The notes under the pieces were generated by a model. That model was not told the origin of the DNA and ran no database searches. It worked only from the letters and a program-made list of their open reading frames with translations. The position numbers and the translations under genes are program-made. A stretch of DNA of 64,000 nt from Pontibacter sp. Tf4 (GTDB lineage Bacteria; Bacteroidota; Bacteroidia; Cytophagales; Hymenobacteraceae): the NCBI RefSeq assembly GCF_014212495.1, contig NZ_JACKZC010000005.1, positions 248,001 to 312,000 of the forward strand, written 5' to 3'. Shown here piece after piece: positions 33,679-41,448 of this stretch. Each line of letters starts with the position of its first letter. Positions within the stretch are counted from its first letter, which is position 1.

Positions 33679-34350
33679 ATGAAAACAATCTGTACCATGC
33701 TCCTTTGCCTGGTAACCTGCTGGGCTGCGCTTGCCCAAAGTGCTCCTGAAGTAAAAACTAAAAAAATCAAAAATACCCTTGCCGACCACACGGCAACTTA
33801 CTCCGTATTAGCTACTAACAAGGACGTGAAGCACGGTGCTTATGAGATGGAAGGGAAGCACTGGAAATGCGAAGGCCAGTACGACAACGGACAAACAAGC
33901 GGCATCTGGTCTTTTTACGGCCCCGGAGGTAAGCTGAACTATAAGTTCGACTTTACAAACATGGCGGAGGTTTTCTCGGAACGTGCAAAAGACAGTCTTC
34001 ACAACGTAATTGAAGTGTACCAGAACGGGCAGTTTGTAAAAACGAAGGTAGGTAATGCTCCTTTCTATTTTGGTGGAGAGTATCGTATGCTGGGGTATAT
34101 TGCCAGCAGTTTAAGGTACCCTATGGAAGCACATAGGGCCGGGCTTCAGGGTGTTACCTTCGTGAAACTGGAGATAGATGAAGCCGGCAAACTGTCGGAC
34201 CTGGAAATAGCGCAGTCGGCCGGCGAAGTATTGGACAAGGAAGCCATGCGGGTGCTTGGGGGATTATCCAGCGGCTGGGTACCGGCCATGATAGATGGCA
34301 AACCAGTGAAGAGCAAGCTTGTGGTACCGGTCCGGTTTAAGATAATGTAA
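33679..34350 (+). CDS. Exported TonB C-terminal-domain protein with MORN-like repeats
   Basis: 223 aa with signal peptide (MKTICTMLLCLVTCWAALAQ). Residues about 48-85 hold YwqK/MORN-like units (HGAYEMEGKHWKCEGQYDNGQTSGIWSFYGPGG). Residues about 140-223 match the TonB C-terminal fold (YPMEAHRAGLQGVTFVKLEI, LDKEAMRVL, then VPVRFKIM). Classical TonB needs an inner-membrane anchor and a proline-rich spacer; neither is present, so it may be free in the periplasm and bind TonB boxes or envelope partners. A striking inverted repeat lies just upstream. Confidence 0.85.
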   Translation: MKTICTMLLCLVTCWAALAQSAPEVKTKKIKNTLADHTATYSVLATNKDVKHGAYEMEGKHWKCEGQYDNGQTSGIWSFYGPGGKLNYKFDFTNMAEVFSERAKDSLHNVIEVYQNGQFVKTKVGNAPFYFGGEYRMLGYIASSLRYPMEAHRAGLQGVTFVKLEIDEAGKLSDLEIAQSAGEVLDKEAMRVLGGLSSGWVPAMIDGKPVKSKLVVPVRFKIM

Positions 34351-34361
34351 AACGATAGCCT

Positions 34362-34889
34362 ATGCGAAAGATTGTTTTGTATATAGCCGCCAGTCTGGAT
34401 GGCTACATTGCCCGCCCCGACGGCAGTATAGACTGGCTGGAAGATGATGTTTACAAACTGGAGGGCGAAGACTATGGCTACAACAGTTTCCGGCAGACGA
34501 TAGATACCACCCTGATGGGGAACAATACTTACAAAGTAGTAAAGGAAATGGGCATGCCTTTTCCTTATCAGGATAAGAAGAACTATGTTTTTACCCGCTC
34601 CTCGCACCCCAAAGCCGATTTTGTAGAATTTGTGCAGGAAGACCCGGTTGCTTTTGTAAAACAGCTGAAGAAACAGGAAGGCAAAGACATCTGGCTGATA
34701 GGAGGTGCCCAACTGAACATGCAGCTACTAAATGCCAGCCTCGTAGATGAAATGATCATCACGTTTGTGCCGCTTATACTGGGCAGGGGCATCCCCTTGT
34801 TTGCCGGCGGCGTAAGCGAGCGAAAGATGAAGGTGCATGACGTATCTACGTACCAGAATGGGTTTGTGCAGGTAAACTTTAAACTTTAG
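34362..34889 (+). CDS. Dihydrofolate-reductase-fold protein (RibD C-terminal type)
   Basis: 175 aa. KIVLYIAASLDGYIARPDGSIDWL at the start, TLMGNNTYKVV at about 48-58 and WLIGGAQLNMQLLNASLVDEMIITFVPLILGRGIPLF near residues 110-145 are the hallmarks of the RibD_C/YyaP-YwjB reductase family related to DHFR. Natural substrates are not known; NADPH binding to the GG loop is expected. It starts 11 bp after the TonB-like gene, so it is probably in the same transcript. Confidence 0.9.
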   Translation: MRKIVLYIAASLDGYIARPDGSIDWLEDDVYKLEGEDYGYNSFRQTIDTTLMGNNTYKVVKEMGMPFPYQDKKNYVFTRSSHPKADFVEFVQEDPVAFVKQLKKQEGKDIWLIGGAQLNMQLLNASLVDEMIITFVPLILGRGIPLFAGGVSERKMKVHDVSTYQNGFVQVNFKL

Positions 34890-34970
34890 TTATTGTCTGA
34901 AAATGCCGAAACCACTCGGTTACGGGTGGTTTACAAGGCATAAAAGGTGATTGTAAAGAGGGTTCTTGCG

Positions 34971-35192
34971 TTACAGGCAGGTCTGTATGTTGCCGTGAAT
35001 CTGGGGTTGCTGCTGATGTGATGGTAGCGCCTCCACATGTTTGTGCTCTAATCGTTCATTTTCCAGCATTGGCTGTGTTACCTTATCCAGGTAATCGCGG
35101 CTATAGTCAAACGACTGGTCTACAGTTTTCAGAAACCTATCTCCGGTGTTAAAGAACAGGCCTGTAAGCGGGGTTAATCTGCTGCGTCTCAT
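34971..35192 (-). CDS. Small hypothetical protein
   Basis: 73 aa from ATG at 35192 (MRRSRLTPLTGLFFNTGDRF). The body is charged and helical (LKTVDQSFDYSRDYLDKVTQPMLE), ending in a His/Gln-rich tail. It lies downstream of the rhlE gene terminator in a 558-bp gap and has no neighbours on its strand. No family recognised; reality of the gene is moderate. Confidence 0.4.
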   Translation of the reverse strand: MRRSRLTPLTGLFFNTGDRFLKTVDQSFDYSRDYLDKVTQPMLENERLEHKHVEALPSHQQQPQIHGNIQTCL

Positions 35193-35262
35193 GGTGTACT
35201 CCTTTCCGGTTAGGTGCTGACGGGCGGGCACACGGTTAAATAATTGGTTATATTTACTTATA

Positions 35263-35302
35263 CGTAATCTGCCTTTTTCAGTCGTAATCTGCCTTTTTCA
35301 GT
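35263..35302. repeat. Two-unit tandem repeat
   Basis: CGTAATCTGCCTTTTTCAGT occurs twice in direct succession (35263-35282 and 35283-35302) without a mismatch, in the intergenic gap 34.9-35.4 kb. The rest of that gap holds only the small ORF and the helicase terminator. Confidence 0.9.
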
Positions 35303-35391
35303 GCAATCAGAATAATGCAGGTATTTCATGCCCTTTTTAAGCCTTACAGCAACTATAGTAGTAGTTTGTAAAACACTGGTAAAACAGATCG

Positions 35392-35429
35392 AAAAAAAGC
35401 CTGTGCAATTTTTAGTTGGCACAGGCTTT
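35392..35429 (-). terminator. Terminator of the RhlE helicase gene
   Basis: Perfect 11-bp stem AAAGCCTGTGC (35396-35406) with GCACAGGCTTT (35419-35429), then a T run on the minus strand. AACTATAGTT follows the base at 35431-35440. Confidence 0.9.
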
Positions 35430-35447
35430 AAACTATAGTTCTGTCAG

Positions 35448-36713
35448 TTACTTTTTCTTTTTGGCTTTGGCGCGTACCTTTTTGCCTTTAGTCGCTTTAA
35501 TCTTCTTTTCTTCCTGCTCTGCTTCTTTCATCAGTGCTTTCCAGTCGTAGGTGGCAGCCGCACTAAAATCTATAGTTGCTTCGTAGTCTTCGCGGTCTAT
35601 TTCAATTACCTTAATATCCTTGGTCAGGTACTGCTGTATTTCGTCCAGTATCGGTTTTTCTTCGGGAGCGCAAAAGCTTACAGCAATTCCTTTGGCAGTA
35701 CCACGGCCGGTACGGCCTACGCGGTGTACATAGTTCTCGGGCTGGTCGGGCAGGTCATAGTTTACCACATACTCTACGTTTGGTATATCAATGCCGCGGG
35801 CACTTACGTCGGTAGCGATCAGCATTTTCACGCCACCTTTCTTAAACTGCTTCATGGCCGATAAGCGGTCCTTCTGCTCTTTGCCACCGTGTATCACATC
35901 GGCCACAATGCCTACACGCTCCATGGCTTTCTGTACACGCTCGGCCCGCACTTTGGTACGCACAAACACCAGTATCTTCTGGTCAGGGTTCTGGTTCGAT
36001 ATCCGCTCCAGGAAGAAACGCTTGTCGTCCATCTCCACAAACATCACCGAGTGGTCCACATTTTTAGAGACCGGGTCTTTTGGCGATATCTGGATACGTA
36101 CCGGTTTGTTAACCAGCGAGTAGGCAAGCTCTTTTATCTCTTCGTTTATAGTTGCCGAGAAGAACAGCGTCTGGCGGTTGCGTGGCAGTTTAGTGATCAG
36201 GTGGCGGATGTCGTGGATAAAGCCCAGGTCCAGCATGTGGTCGGCTTCGTCCAGCACCAGCACCTCGATGCGGTTCAGTTTAATATAGCCCTGGCTTACG
36301 AGGTCGAACAGGCGGCCGGGAGTGGCAACCAGTATGTCAATGCCATCCTGCAGTTTCTCGATCTGCGGCCCCTGCTCTACGCCACCAAACACGCAAAATG
36401 TTTTTACACGCGTACCGCGGCCAATTTCTTCAAACACTTCGGTTATCTGCAGGGCAAGTTCGCGGGTTGGCACCATCACCACGCATTTTATCCCATCCTC
36501 GCGGCGGCGGTTCTTGCTGAACTGAAACCTGTCGAGCAGCGGAATAGCGAAGGCGGCTGTCTTACCGGTACCGGTCTGGGCAATGGCCAGCACATCTTCG
36601 CCGCGCATAATTGGCGGAATCGCTTTAAACTGAATGTCGGTCGGGCGCTTAAAACCCAGTTTGCTCAGGCTTTTCTTTATTTCGTCGGAGATGCGGTAAT
36701 CGTCGAACTTCAT
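35448..36713 (-). CDS. rhlE: DEAD-box RNA helicase, RhlE type
   Basis: 421 aa. Q motif (FKRPTDIQ, 21-28), Walker A AQTGTGKT with Lys51, PTRELALQI (82-90), DEAD at 155-158 (VLDEADHMLDLGFIHDI), SAT at 186-188, and in the second RecA domain VFVRTKVRAERV, ATDVSARGIDIPNV and HRVGRTGR. The tail is lysine-rich (KATKGKKVRAKAKKKK), as in RhlE proteins of Bacteroidota. It unwinds short RNA duplexes in ribosome assembly or decay, often during cold. Monocistronic with its own terminator. The symbol rests on the subfamily motif DHMLDLGF and is less certain than the DEAD-box call. Confidence 0.95.
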   Translation of the reverse strand: MKFDDYRISDEIKKSLSKLGFKRPTDIQFKAIPPIMRGEDVLAIAQTGTGKTAAFAIPLLDRFQFSKNRRREDGIKCVVMVPTRELALQITEVFEEIGRGTRVKTFCVFGGVEQGPQIEKLQDGIDILVATPGRLFDLVSQGYIKLNRIEVLVLDEADHMLDLGFIHDIRHLITKLPRNRQTLFFSATINEEIKELAYSLVNKPVRIQISPKDPVSKNVDHSVMFVEMDDKRFFLERISNQNPDQKILVFVRTKVRAERVQKAMERVGIVADVIHGGKEQKDRLSAMKQFKKGGVKMLIATDVSARGIDIPNVEYVVNYDLPDQPENYVHRVGRTGRGTAKGIAVSFCAPEEKPILDEIQQYLTKDIKVIEIDREDYEATIDFSAAATYDWKALMKEAEQEEKKIKATKGKKVRAKAKKKK

Positions 36714-36824
36714 GGTGCGGTATTTATACTTGTTGCCTATATTACGGCAAAAATTTGCTGCAAAGGTACGTTTAATTGCGGATATGCAGCGGAAACTATA
36801 GCGTTGCGCTTGCTGCTACTTATT

Positions 36825-37646
36825 TCAGCCTTTCAGTTTTACCCACTCCTGCACCGCCGAGCTCAGCTTTTTAAAATCGGAGCCGCCGGTGCCGTATGTA
36901 TCGTAAGCAAACTTAAAAATGATGCCGGTAACCACTATCAGGAACAGCACCCTCACAAAACCAACGCCGCGCTTCAGGGCCGTACGCGTGCCCAACTGCG
37001 AACCAATTACACTGCAGATGGCCATCGGGATAGCTACCTCGTACAGCACGTGCCCTTTGTAAATAAAGTAGCCCAGCGCCGACAGGTTGGTAGCCACATT
37101 AACCACTTTGGCCGCCGCCGAAGCCGCTAAAAAGTTAAACCCGAACAGCCCTATAAAGATAAAAATGAGGAAACTGCCTGTTCCGGGACCGAAAAAACCA
37201 TCGTAAAAACCTATGGCAGCACCTATCAGCAGGCCGTATAGTTTCTCTTTTTTATCGGTAAGTTTTGGCGCATGCAGCGATCCGAAGTCTTTTTTAATGA
37301 ACGTGTATACGGCCACCAATATCAGCAAAACAAGGATCAGCGGTTTCAGCAGGTCGGCATCGATATGGCTCAGCGCACGGGCTCCCAGGAAAGAGAACAC
37401 AAAAGCCGCTCCAGCTGCCGGAACGATCGCCCAGTAATTGATCTTTACACTGCGCACATACTTTACCATAGCCGAGGTTGTACCCGCTATACCAGCAAAC
37501 TTGCCCGTACCAAAAGCCGTCGGTAAGGGTACGCTCGGCAAAAACACCAGCAATGCCGGCAACTGAATCAGGCCTCCACCGCCCACTACCGAATCAATAA
37601 AGCCTGCCATAAACGCAAACAGGCACAGGTAAAAAATATTCTCCAC
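36825..37646 (-). CDS. TSUP (TauE/SafE) family membrane permease
   Basis: 273 aa with eight predicted helices. The two family repeats can be seen: MAGFIDSVVGGGGLIQLPALLVF at the N-terminus and IGFYDGFFGPGTGSFLIFIFI in the middle; the G-F-D and GGGG/GPGTG motifs are typical. TSUP members move sulfite, sulfoacetate or related organic anions out of or into the cell. The start appears to be GTG at 37646, since no in-frame ATG precedes the first helix. Substrate not predictable from this context. Confidence 0.9.
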   Translation of the reverse strand: MENIFYLCLFAFMAGFIDSVVGGGGLIQLPALLVFLPSVPLPTAFGTGKFAGIAGTTSAMVKYVRSVKINYWAIVPAAGAAFVFSFLGARALSHIDADLLKPLILVLLILVAVYTFIKKDFGSLHAPKLTDKKEKLYGLLIGAAIGFYDGFFGPGTGSFLIFIFIGLFGFNFLAASAAAKVVNVATNLSALGYFIYKGHVLYEVAIPMAICSVIGSQLGTRTALKRGVGFVRVLFLIVVTGIIFKFAYDTYGTGGSDFKKLSSAVQEWVKLKG

Positions 37647-38529
37647 CGGCGTATACCTCTGAATTACAGAAAAAAGTGGCGCAAGTTAAGGGATTAATTG
37701 CTGATTGCTAAATTGTTGATTGCTGTTTTTGTAAGGATATGAGGTGGAAGGAGGGTTAAGTCCCTTATTACCTCACCCTAATCCTCTCCTTTTATAGAGG
37801 GCCCCTACCCCCAGAACAGGAGAGGGAGTATTGTCTGAATCAGGATTTTCAGGATTTTAGGATTTTCAGGATTTGGCTATAGTTTAGGCTATAGTTCTAT
37901 AGTTGCCCGTTTTTGCTAGCGCGGGTTTGTAACCCGTGCCTAACTATGGTGTTGAGTTTGTAACTCAACTGGCTCGGTAGAGACAGAAATGTCTGAACAG
38001 GTATTAATGGTGATGAGAGGATTTTCAGGATTCGTGCTTTTTGCTATAGTTTAAGCTACTGTCCTATAGTTGGCGTGATCCAACCACCCCTACCCCTCCT
38101 TATCCAAGGAGGGGAACTCTGATACTGCCATTTCACCAACTATAGTTCTATAGTTACAACCAGAGTGTAGGACAGGTCGCGACCTGTCCCTACGGAACTA
38201 TAGCCACGAGAAAAGCAGATCTGCCTTAACCAAGAGCCAATACAGCAACTATAGCTAAAGAGTAAACTATCGAACTGTTATCAGTCTTTGGGTTGAGCGC
38301 CTTTGACTTGTTGCGGTGCCGTCAGGCAACACGAGCGCAGCGAGGGTAGCAAGAAGGCAGCAGCGCGATGCCCGAAGACGGGGCCTCCCGGCCCGGGAGG
38401 GAGCCAAGCAAACTATAAAACTATTGGTAATTAAAGCTCCCAGGATTGGTAGAAACTATAGGACAACAGCTTGGTTCAAATGGTAAGCAAAGCAAGCTAT
38501 AGAACTGTTACCAACTATAGAATATAAAA
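37647..38529. repeat. Mosaic intergenic repeat region A
   Basis: No gene in 880 bp. In order: a TTGTTGATTGCT-type repeat (about 37695-37725), a CTCTCCT...AGGAGAGGG module (37785-37828), a TCAGGATTTTCAGGATTT repeat (37834-37875), three CTATAGTT words in 28 bp (37877-37904), two hairpins with TGT loops (CGGGTT/AACCCG 37922-37936; GTTGAGTT/AACTCAAC 37951-37969), a hairpin with GAAA loop (37981-37994), a CCCCTCCT/AGGAGGGG module (about 38085-38116), the 20-bp palindrome GGACAGGTCGCGACCTGTCC (38170-38189), the conserved core (38282-38406) and a trailing module. Regions B and C repeat the same order. Confidence 0.85.
38282..38406 (+). repeat. Conserved core repeat, copy A
   Basis: 125 nt beginning CAGTCTTTGGGTTGAGCGCC and ending in CCTCCCGG/CCGGGAGG followed by GAGCCA. 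Copies B and C lie at 45874-45996 (+) and 50853-50975 (-). Copy A differs by one base in its first 48 nt, then by a 2-nt longer variable segment (CACGAGCGCAGCGAGG), and matches again to the end. The length change breaks any common reading frame, so it looks non-coding. The GC-rich 3' part can fold into a stem. Confidence 0.85.
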
Positions 38530-41115
38530 TTACAATCTACCACCCACTACTACTTTCTCTTTATGCACACTTTTCTCCCCATTTAAACCAAAAAGCTCGA
38601 TGTAGAAAACATAGTAGCCGATTGCTGCTTTGGAGCCATCCTGTTTCAACCCATCCCACCGGAAAAAGCCGTTATCTGCCAGTAACTCATTCCGTATCAG
38701 TTTTCGGATTTCGCGGCCCTGTGCATCAAAAACAGTGATGTTGGCGGTTAGTCCTGCCTGGCTGATGCTATAGTTTATAGTTGTGAAATCATCGTAACCA
38801 TCCCCATCCGGCGAAAAAACCTGTGGCTCTACTTTAAAAGCCTGCTGCACCATTACGCCACCCCGTGTTTGCGAATTTTTATAGCCCGGCGTGGCTCCTA
38901 TAGTTGTAGCCGCCGAATGGAAATTGCTGGCTATCGTTTCGCCTTCCAGCCGGATGCGTTCCAGCGATATGCCATTTACATCATCCAGCAGCGCAAAATG
39001 CATCTCCGAACTATAGCTGAAGCGGTCTGCTACGCGTTTATCAGGTTGTAGCACAACTATAGTTCCGGCATCGTCGGGGTAGCTGGGCAGGCTGCTCATT
39101 TTCAGAAAGGCCTTATCGTTGGCAGCAGGATAGTTGGTTTTAATGTTTTCGGGGTTGGAAGTGAGTACTACATAATGGCCGGGCGCCAGCACATAATTAG
39201 CTGTAGTTATAGTTTTAAGGTTGCTGATGGTATCGCCGGCGGTGTTGCCCAGTTGCCAGTTTTTCAGGTCGAGGTATTTACCGCTGCGGTTTACCAGTTC
39301 TACAAAGTCTACGCCATTGGGTCTTGGGTTAAACAGGACTTCGTTAATGACTACATCGCCGGGTTCGGGGGCAGATGGCAAGGCAAAAGTTATAGTTTGC
39401 GGTTGGTTGCTCAGGTTGCCGGCACAGTCCGTTATGCCTTTGGTGGTTAAAGTATATAGTTGCTTTTCCTGTAAAGCGCTGCCAAGCGTAACTATAACAT
39501 CCGTAAACAACGGCCCTTGTACCTGTACACCGGTTATCCCTATAGTTGGGTTAATGTTATAGTTGGCTATAGTTGCAGCCTGTGTACTATCCAGGCGCTC
39601 ATTAAATTTAAGCAGAACCTGCGTTGCCGAAATGGCGGAAGCGCTGACTATAGTTGGTGGTGTGTTATCCGGAACGGAGGCTGTTACGGAATTGGGCTGT
39701 GCCGGCGTACCACCCCGTGGGTCAACAGAAGCTGTCCAGTTCTCAGTGCCGGCACAGGGATTTGTTACGTCTATCATTTCCAGAGACCAGCCGCCTTCGC
39801 GTTTGGTACTGTTCTTATACCAAGCATCGCTATAGTTTACCGCATAAATAAGCTTGCCATTTGGTTGACGCAATTGCAGCAACTCGCCGCTGTTATTCAA
39901 GCCCGGAAAATTACTGATACCTACAACCTTACCAAATTTTGTGAAGTTCTGAACCTGTGTGTTGGGCACTACTACAGCATACTCGCCGGGCAGCAATTGT
40001 ACATTCGGCAAGGTTGTAGTTGAGGTGGCATCAGAGTAGCGGATGCCCTGCAGCGTAAGCACTTTATCGGTAGTGGCATTGTATAGTTCGATGTATTCCT
40101 GTTCTGGTAAGCCAACAGCAGGGCTTTCATCGGCCATAATTTCGGTGATGAGAAGCTCGTTATAGTTTGGCAGCACAGCCGGCGGAATAAAGTTGAAGCT
40201 GCGTGTAATAGAACTGTTGAGCACGTTGCCGTACAGATCCTGCAGGTTGGTTATAGTCAGCGTGTTGTTGCCTATGCTAAAACTCTGTCCGAAAACCAGG
40301 CGCACGGTTCCTGCTTCTGTGAGCTCCGCTATAGTTGGTTTTGTAGTTCCGTTGAGGGTATAGTTGGCTATAGTTTGGGCTTGCTCCGGCTGCAGTGGTT
40401 CGTTAAACTTTAGTGTAATTTCCTGGGTGCTTATAGTTTGCAATTCTTCCAACACAGGCGGCGGCGTATCGGTAATTTTAAAGTCATCAAAGTAAAAGTT
40501 CTTATTGTTGGCCGATGTATAGCGCACCAGCACGCCAAAGTAAAACGAGCGTTTGTACGTGGCATCGGTGGCTGTACCCTGGCTCACATAATTCTGGCCT
40601 GTACTGGATACGTCTACACTTAGCTCCCACTCATAGTTTATAGTTCGGGTTACCCGCACGCGCACGATGTTATTGCTGGTTGCCACCGTTTTATCTTGAC
40701 CGTTAATGATAAGCACAGCGGTTTTGCCGGCATCTTTGCGGTACAGGCTCACTTCGTCGGCGGTGTTACCGATGCGCACAAAGTAACCATTGGTGGCTGT
40801 ACTGTTCAGATCGGCGTTGTCAGAAACGAGGTAGATGTCGGTGTAGTTGGTTGAGGAAGTTGCCAGTTTCAGGTTTGCCCAGAACTCCCAGGTGGTGCCA
40901 ACTATAGCCTGCGACGGTGTAACAAGCTGCAGCACAGTTCCGGTTACGGCAGGGCCGTTGCTTTGCAGTTGGTTTTGCGCATTAACTATAAAACTCCCTG
41001 CATCGCCGGTCCAGGTGGGGTTTTGGGTAAAGTTTCCGTCCGAAAAATCGTCCTGCAATTGGGCCAGCGCCACGAACGGAAACAGCAGGAACAGAAAGAG
41101 TAAAGTTTGTTTCAT
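38530..41115 (-). CDS. Large secreted lamin-tail-domain surface protein
   Basis: 861 aa with signal peptide (MKQTLLFLFLLFPFVALAQ). Order of domains: a concanavalin-like N-terminal sandwich (about 22-215), an SbsA-like Ig domain (TISTQEITLKFNEPLQPEQA), a first lamin-tail domain (LLITEIMADESPAVGLPEQEYIELYN), a second Ig unit (ISATQVLLKFNERLDSTQAA), a second lamin-tail domain (DVVINEVLFNPRPNGVDFVELVN) and a C-terminal FlgD-like Ig region (FSPDGDGYDDFTTINYS). This layout is typical of exported Cytophagales proteins, probably type IX cargo with a gliding-associated C-terminus. Catalytic residues are not evident; a surface or nuclease-accessory role cannot be decided. Many CTATAGTT words lie within it. 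Confidence 0.88.
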   Translation of the reverse strand: MKQTLLFLFLLFPFVALAQLQDDFSDGNFTQNPTWTGDAGSFIVNAQNQLQSNGPAVTGTVLQLVTPSQAIVGTTWEFWANLKLATSSTNYTDIYLVSDNADLNSTATNGYFVRIGNTADEVSLYRKDAGKTAVLIINGQDKTVATSNNIVRVRVTRTINYEWELSVDVSSTGQNYVSQGTATDATYKRSFYFGVLVRYTSANNKNFYFDDFKITDTPPPVLEELQTISTQEITLKFNEPLQPEQAQTIANYTLNGTTKPTIAELTEAGTVRLVFGQSFSIGNNTLTITNLQDLYGNVLNSSITRSFNFIPPAVLPNYNELLITEIMADESPAVGLPEQEYIELYNATTDKVLTLQGIRYSDATSTTTLPNVQLLPGEYAVVVPNTQVQNFTKFGKVVGISNFPGLNNSGELLQLRQPNGKLIYAVNYSDAWYKNSTKREGGWSLEMIDVTNPCAGTENWTASVDPRGGTPAQPNSVTASVPDNTPPTIVSASAISATQVLLKFNERLDSTQAATIANYNINPTIGITGVQVQGPLFTDVIVTLGSALQEKQLYTLTTKGITDCAGNLSNQPQTITFALPSAPEPGDVVINEVLFNPRPNGVDFVELVNRSGKYLDLKNWQLGNTAGDTISNLKTITTANYVLAPGHYVVLTSNPENIKTNYPAANDKAFLKMSSLPSYPDDAGTIVVLQPDKRVADRFSYSSEMHFALLDDVNGISLERIRLEGETIASNFHSAATTIGATPGYKNSQTRGGVMVQQAFKVEPQVFSPDGDGYDDFTTINYSISQAGLTANITVFDAQGREIRKLIRNELLADNGFFRWDGLKQDGSKAAIGYYVFYIELFGLNGEKSVHKEKVVVGGRL

Positions 41116-41448
41116 GCACAGAAATTGTGGTAAAAACTTACGTAATTTGCACCCGCGTGAGGGATAGAGCCGGCACCCCGCAGCGATAGCGAGGAGTACA
41201 GGCGAAAGCCCGACGGCCCGGCCGGCACGCCCAACATACCAGACGCTTTTATAATTTTAGAACTATTACGGGACGCGGATTGGTTAGTTAGGACAGTTTG
41301 GGAGTTAGAGAGTTTAGGAGTTAAAGAATTTAAGAGTAAGAAAGACTGGAAGTTAGAAGGTTATAATCCTGCTAATCCTTTAATCTTGTAAATCCTGATT
41401 CAGACAATTTAACCATCAAGCCATTAAACAATTAATTATATACCCTAA
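41116..41448. other. Intergenic region before asd
   Basis: 333 bp without a gene between divergent genes. It contains the structured element (41155-41230), a purine-rich block with a 22-nt word repeated exactly at 52115-52136 (here 41302-41323), and an inverted copy of the AATCCTGATTCAGAC repeat at about 41369-41405. No clear asd promoter was recognised. Confidence 0.6.
41155..41230 (+). ncRNA. Candidate structured RNA element
   Basis: A GC-rich block in A+T-rich surroundings. GCGTG (41155-41159) can pair with CACGC (41226-41230), GCCGGC (41169-41174) with GCCGG (41221-41225), leaving AGGGATAGA on the 5' side as an internal loop. Inside, GGCGAAAGCC (41201-41210) is a GNRA-tetraloop hairpin. 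A TAATTTG word just upstream (41143-41149) is near the -7 pattern. From memory similar GAGGGATAG...GCGAAAGCCCG blocks occur in other Bacteroidota; I could not test this. The strand is inferred from that word. Confidence 0.4.

Noticed and set aside
35889-37130. A 413-codon plus-strand frame opposite rhlE and the TSUP gene
   Set aside because: It is antisense to two well-recognised proteins, rich in His, Gln and Tyr as expected for a shadow frame, and has no family likeness.
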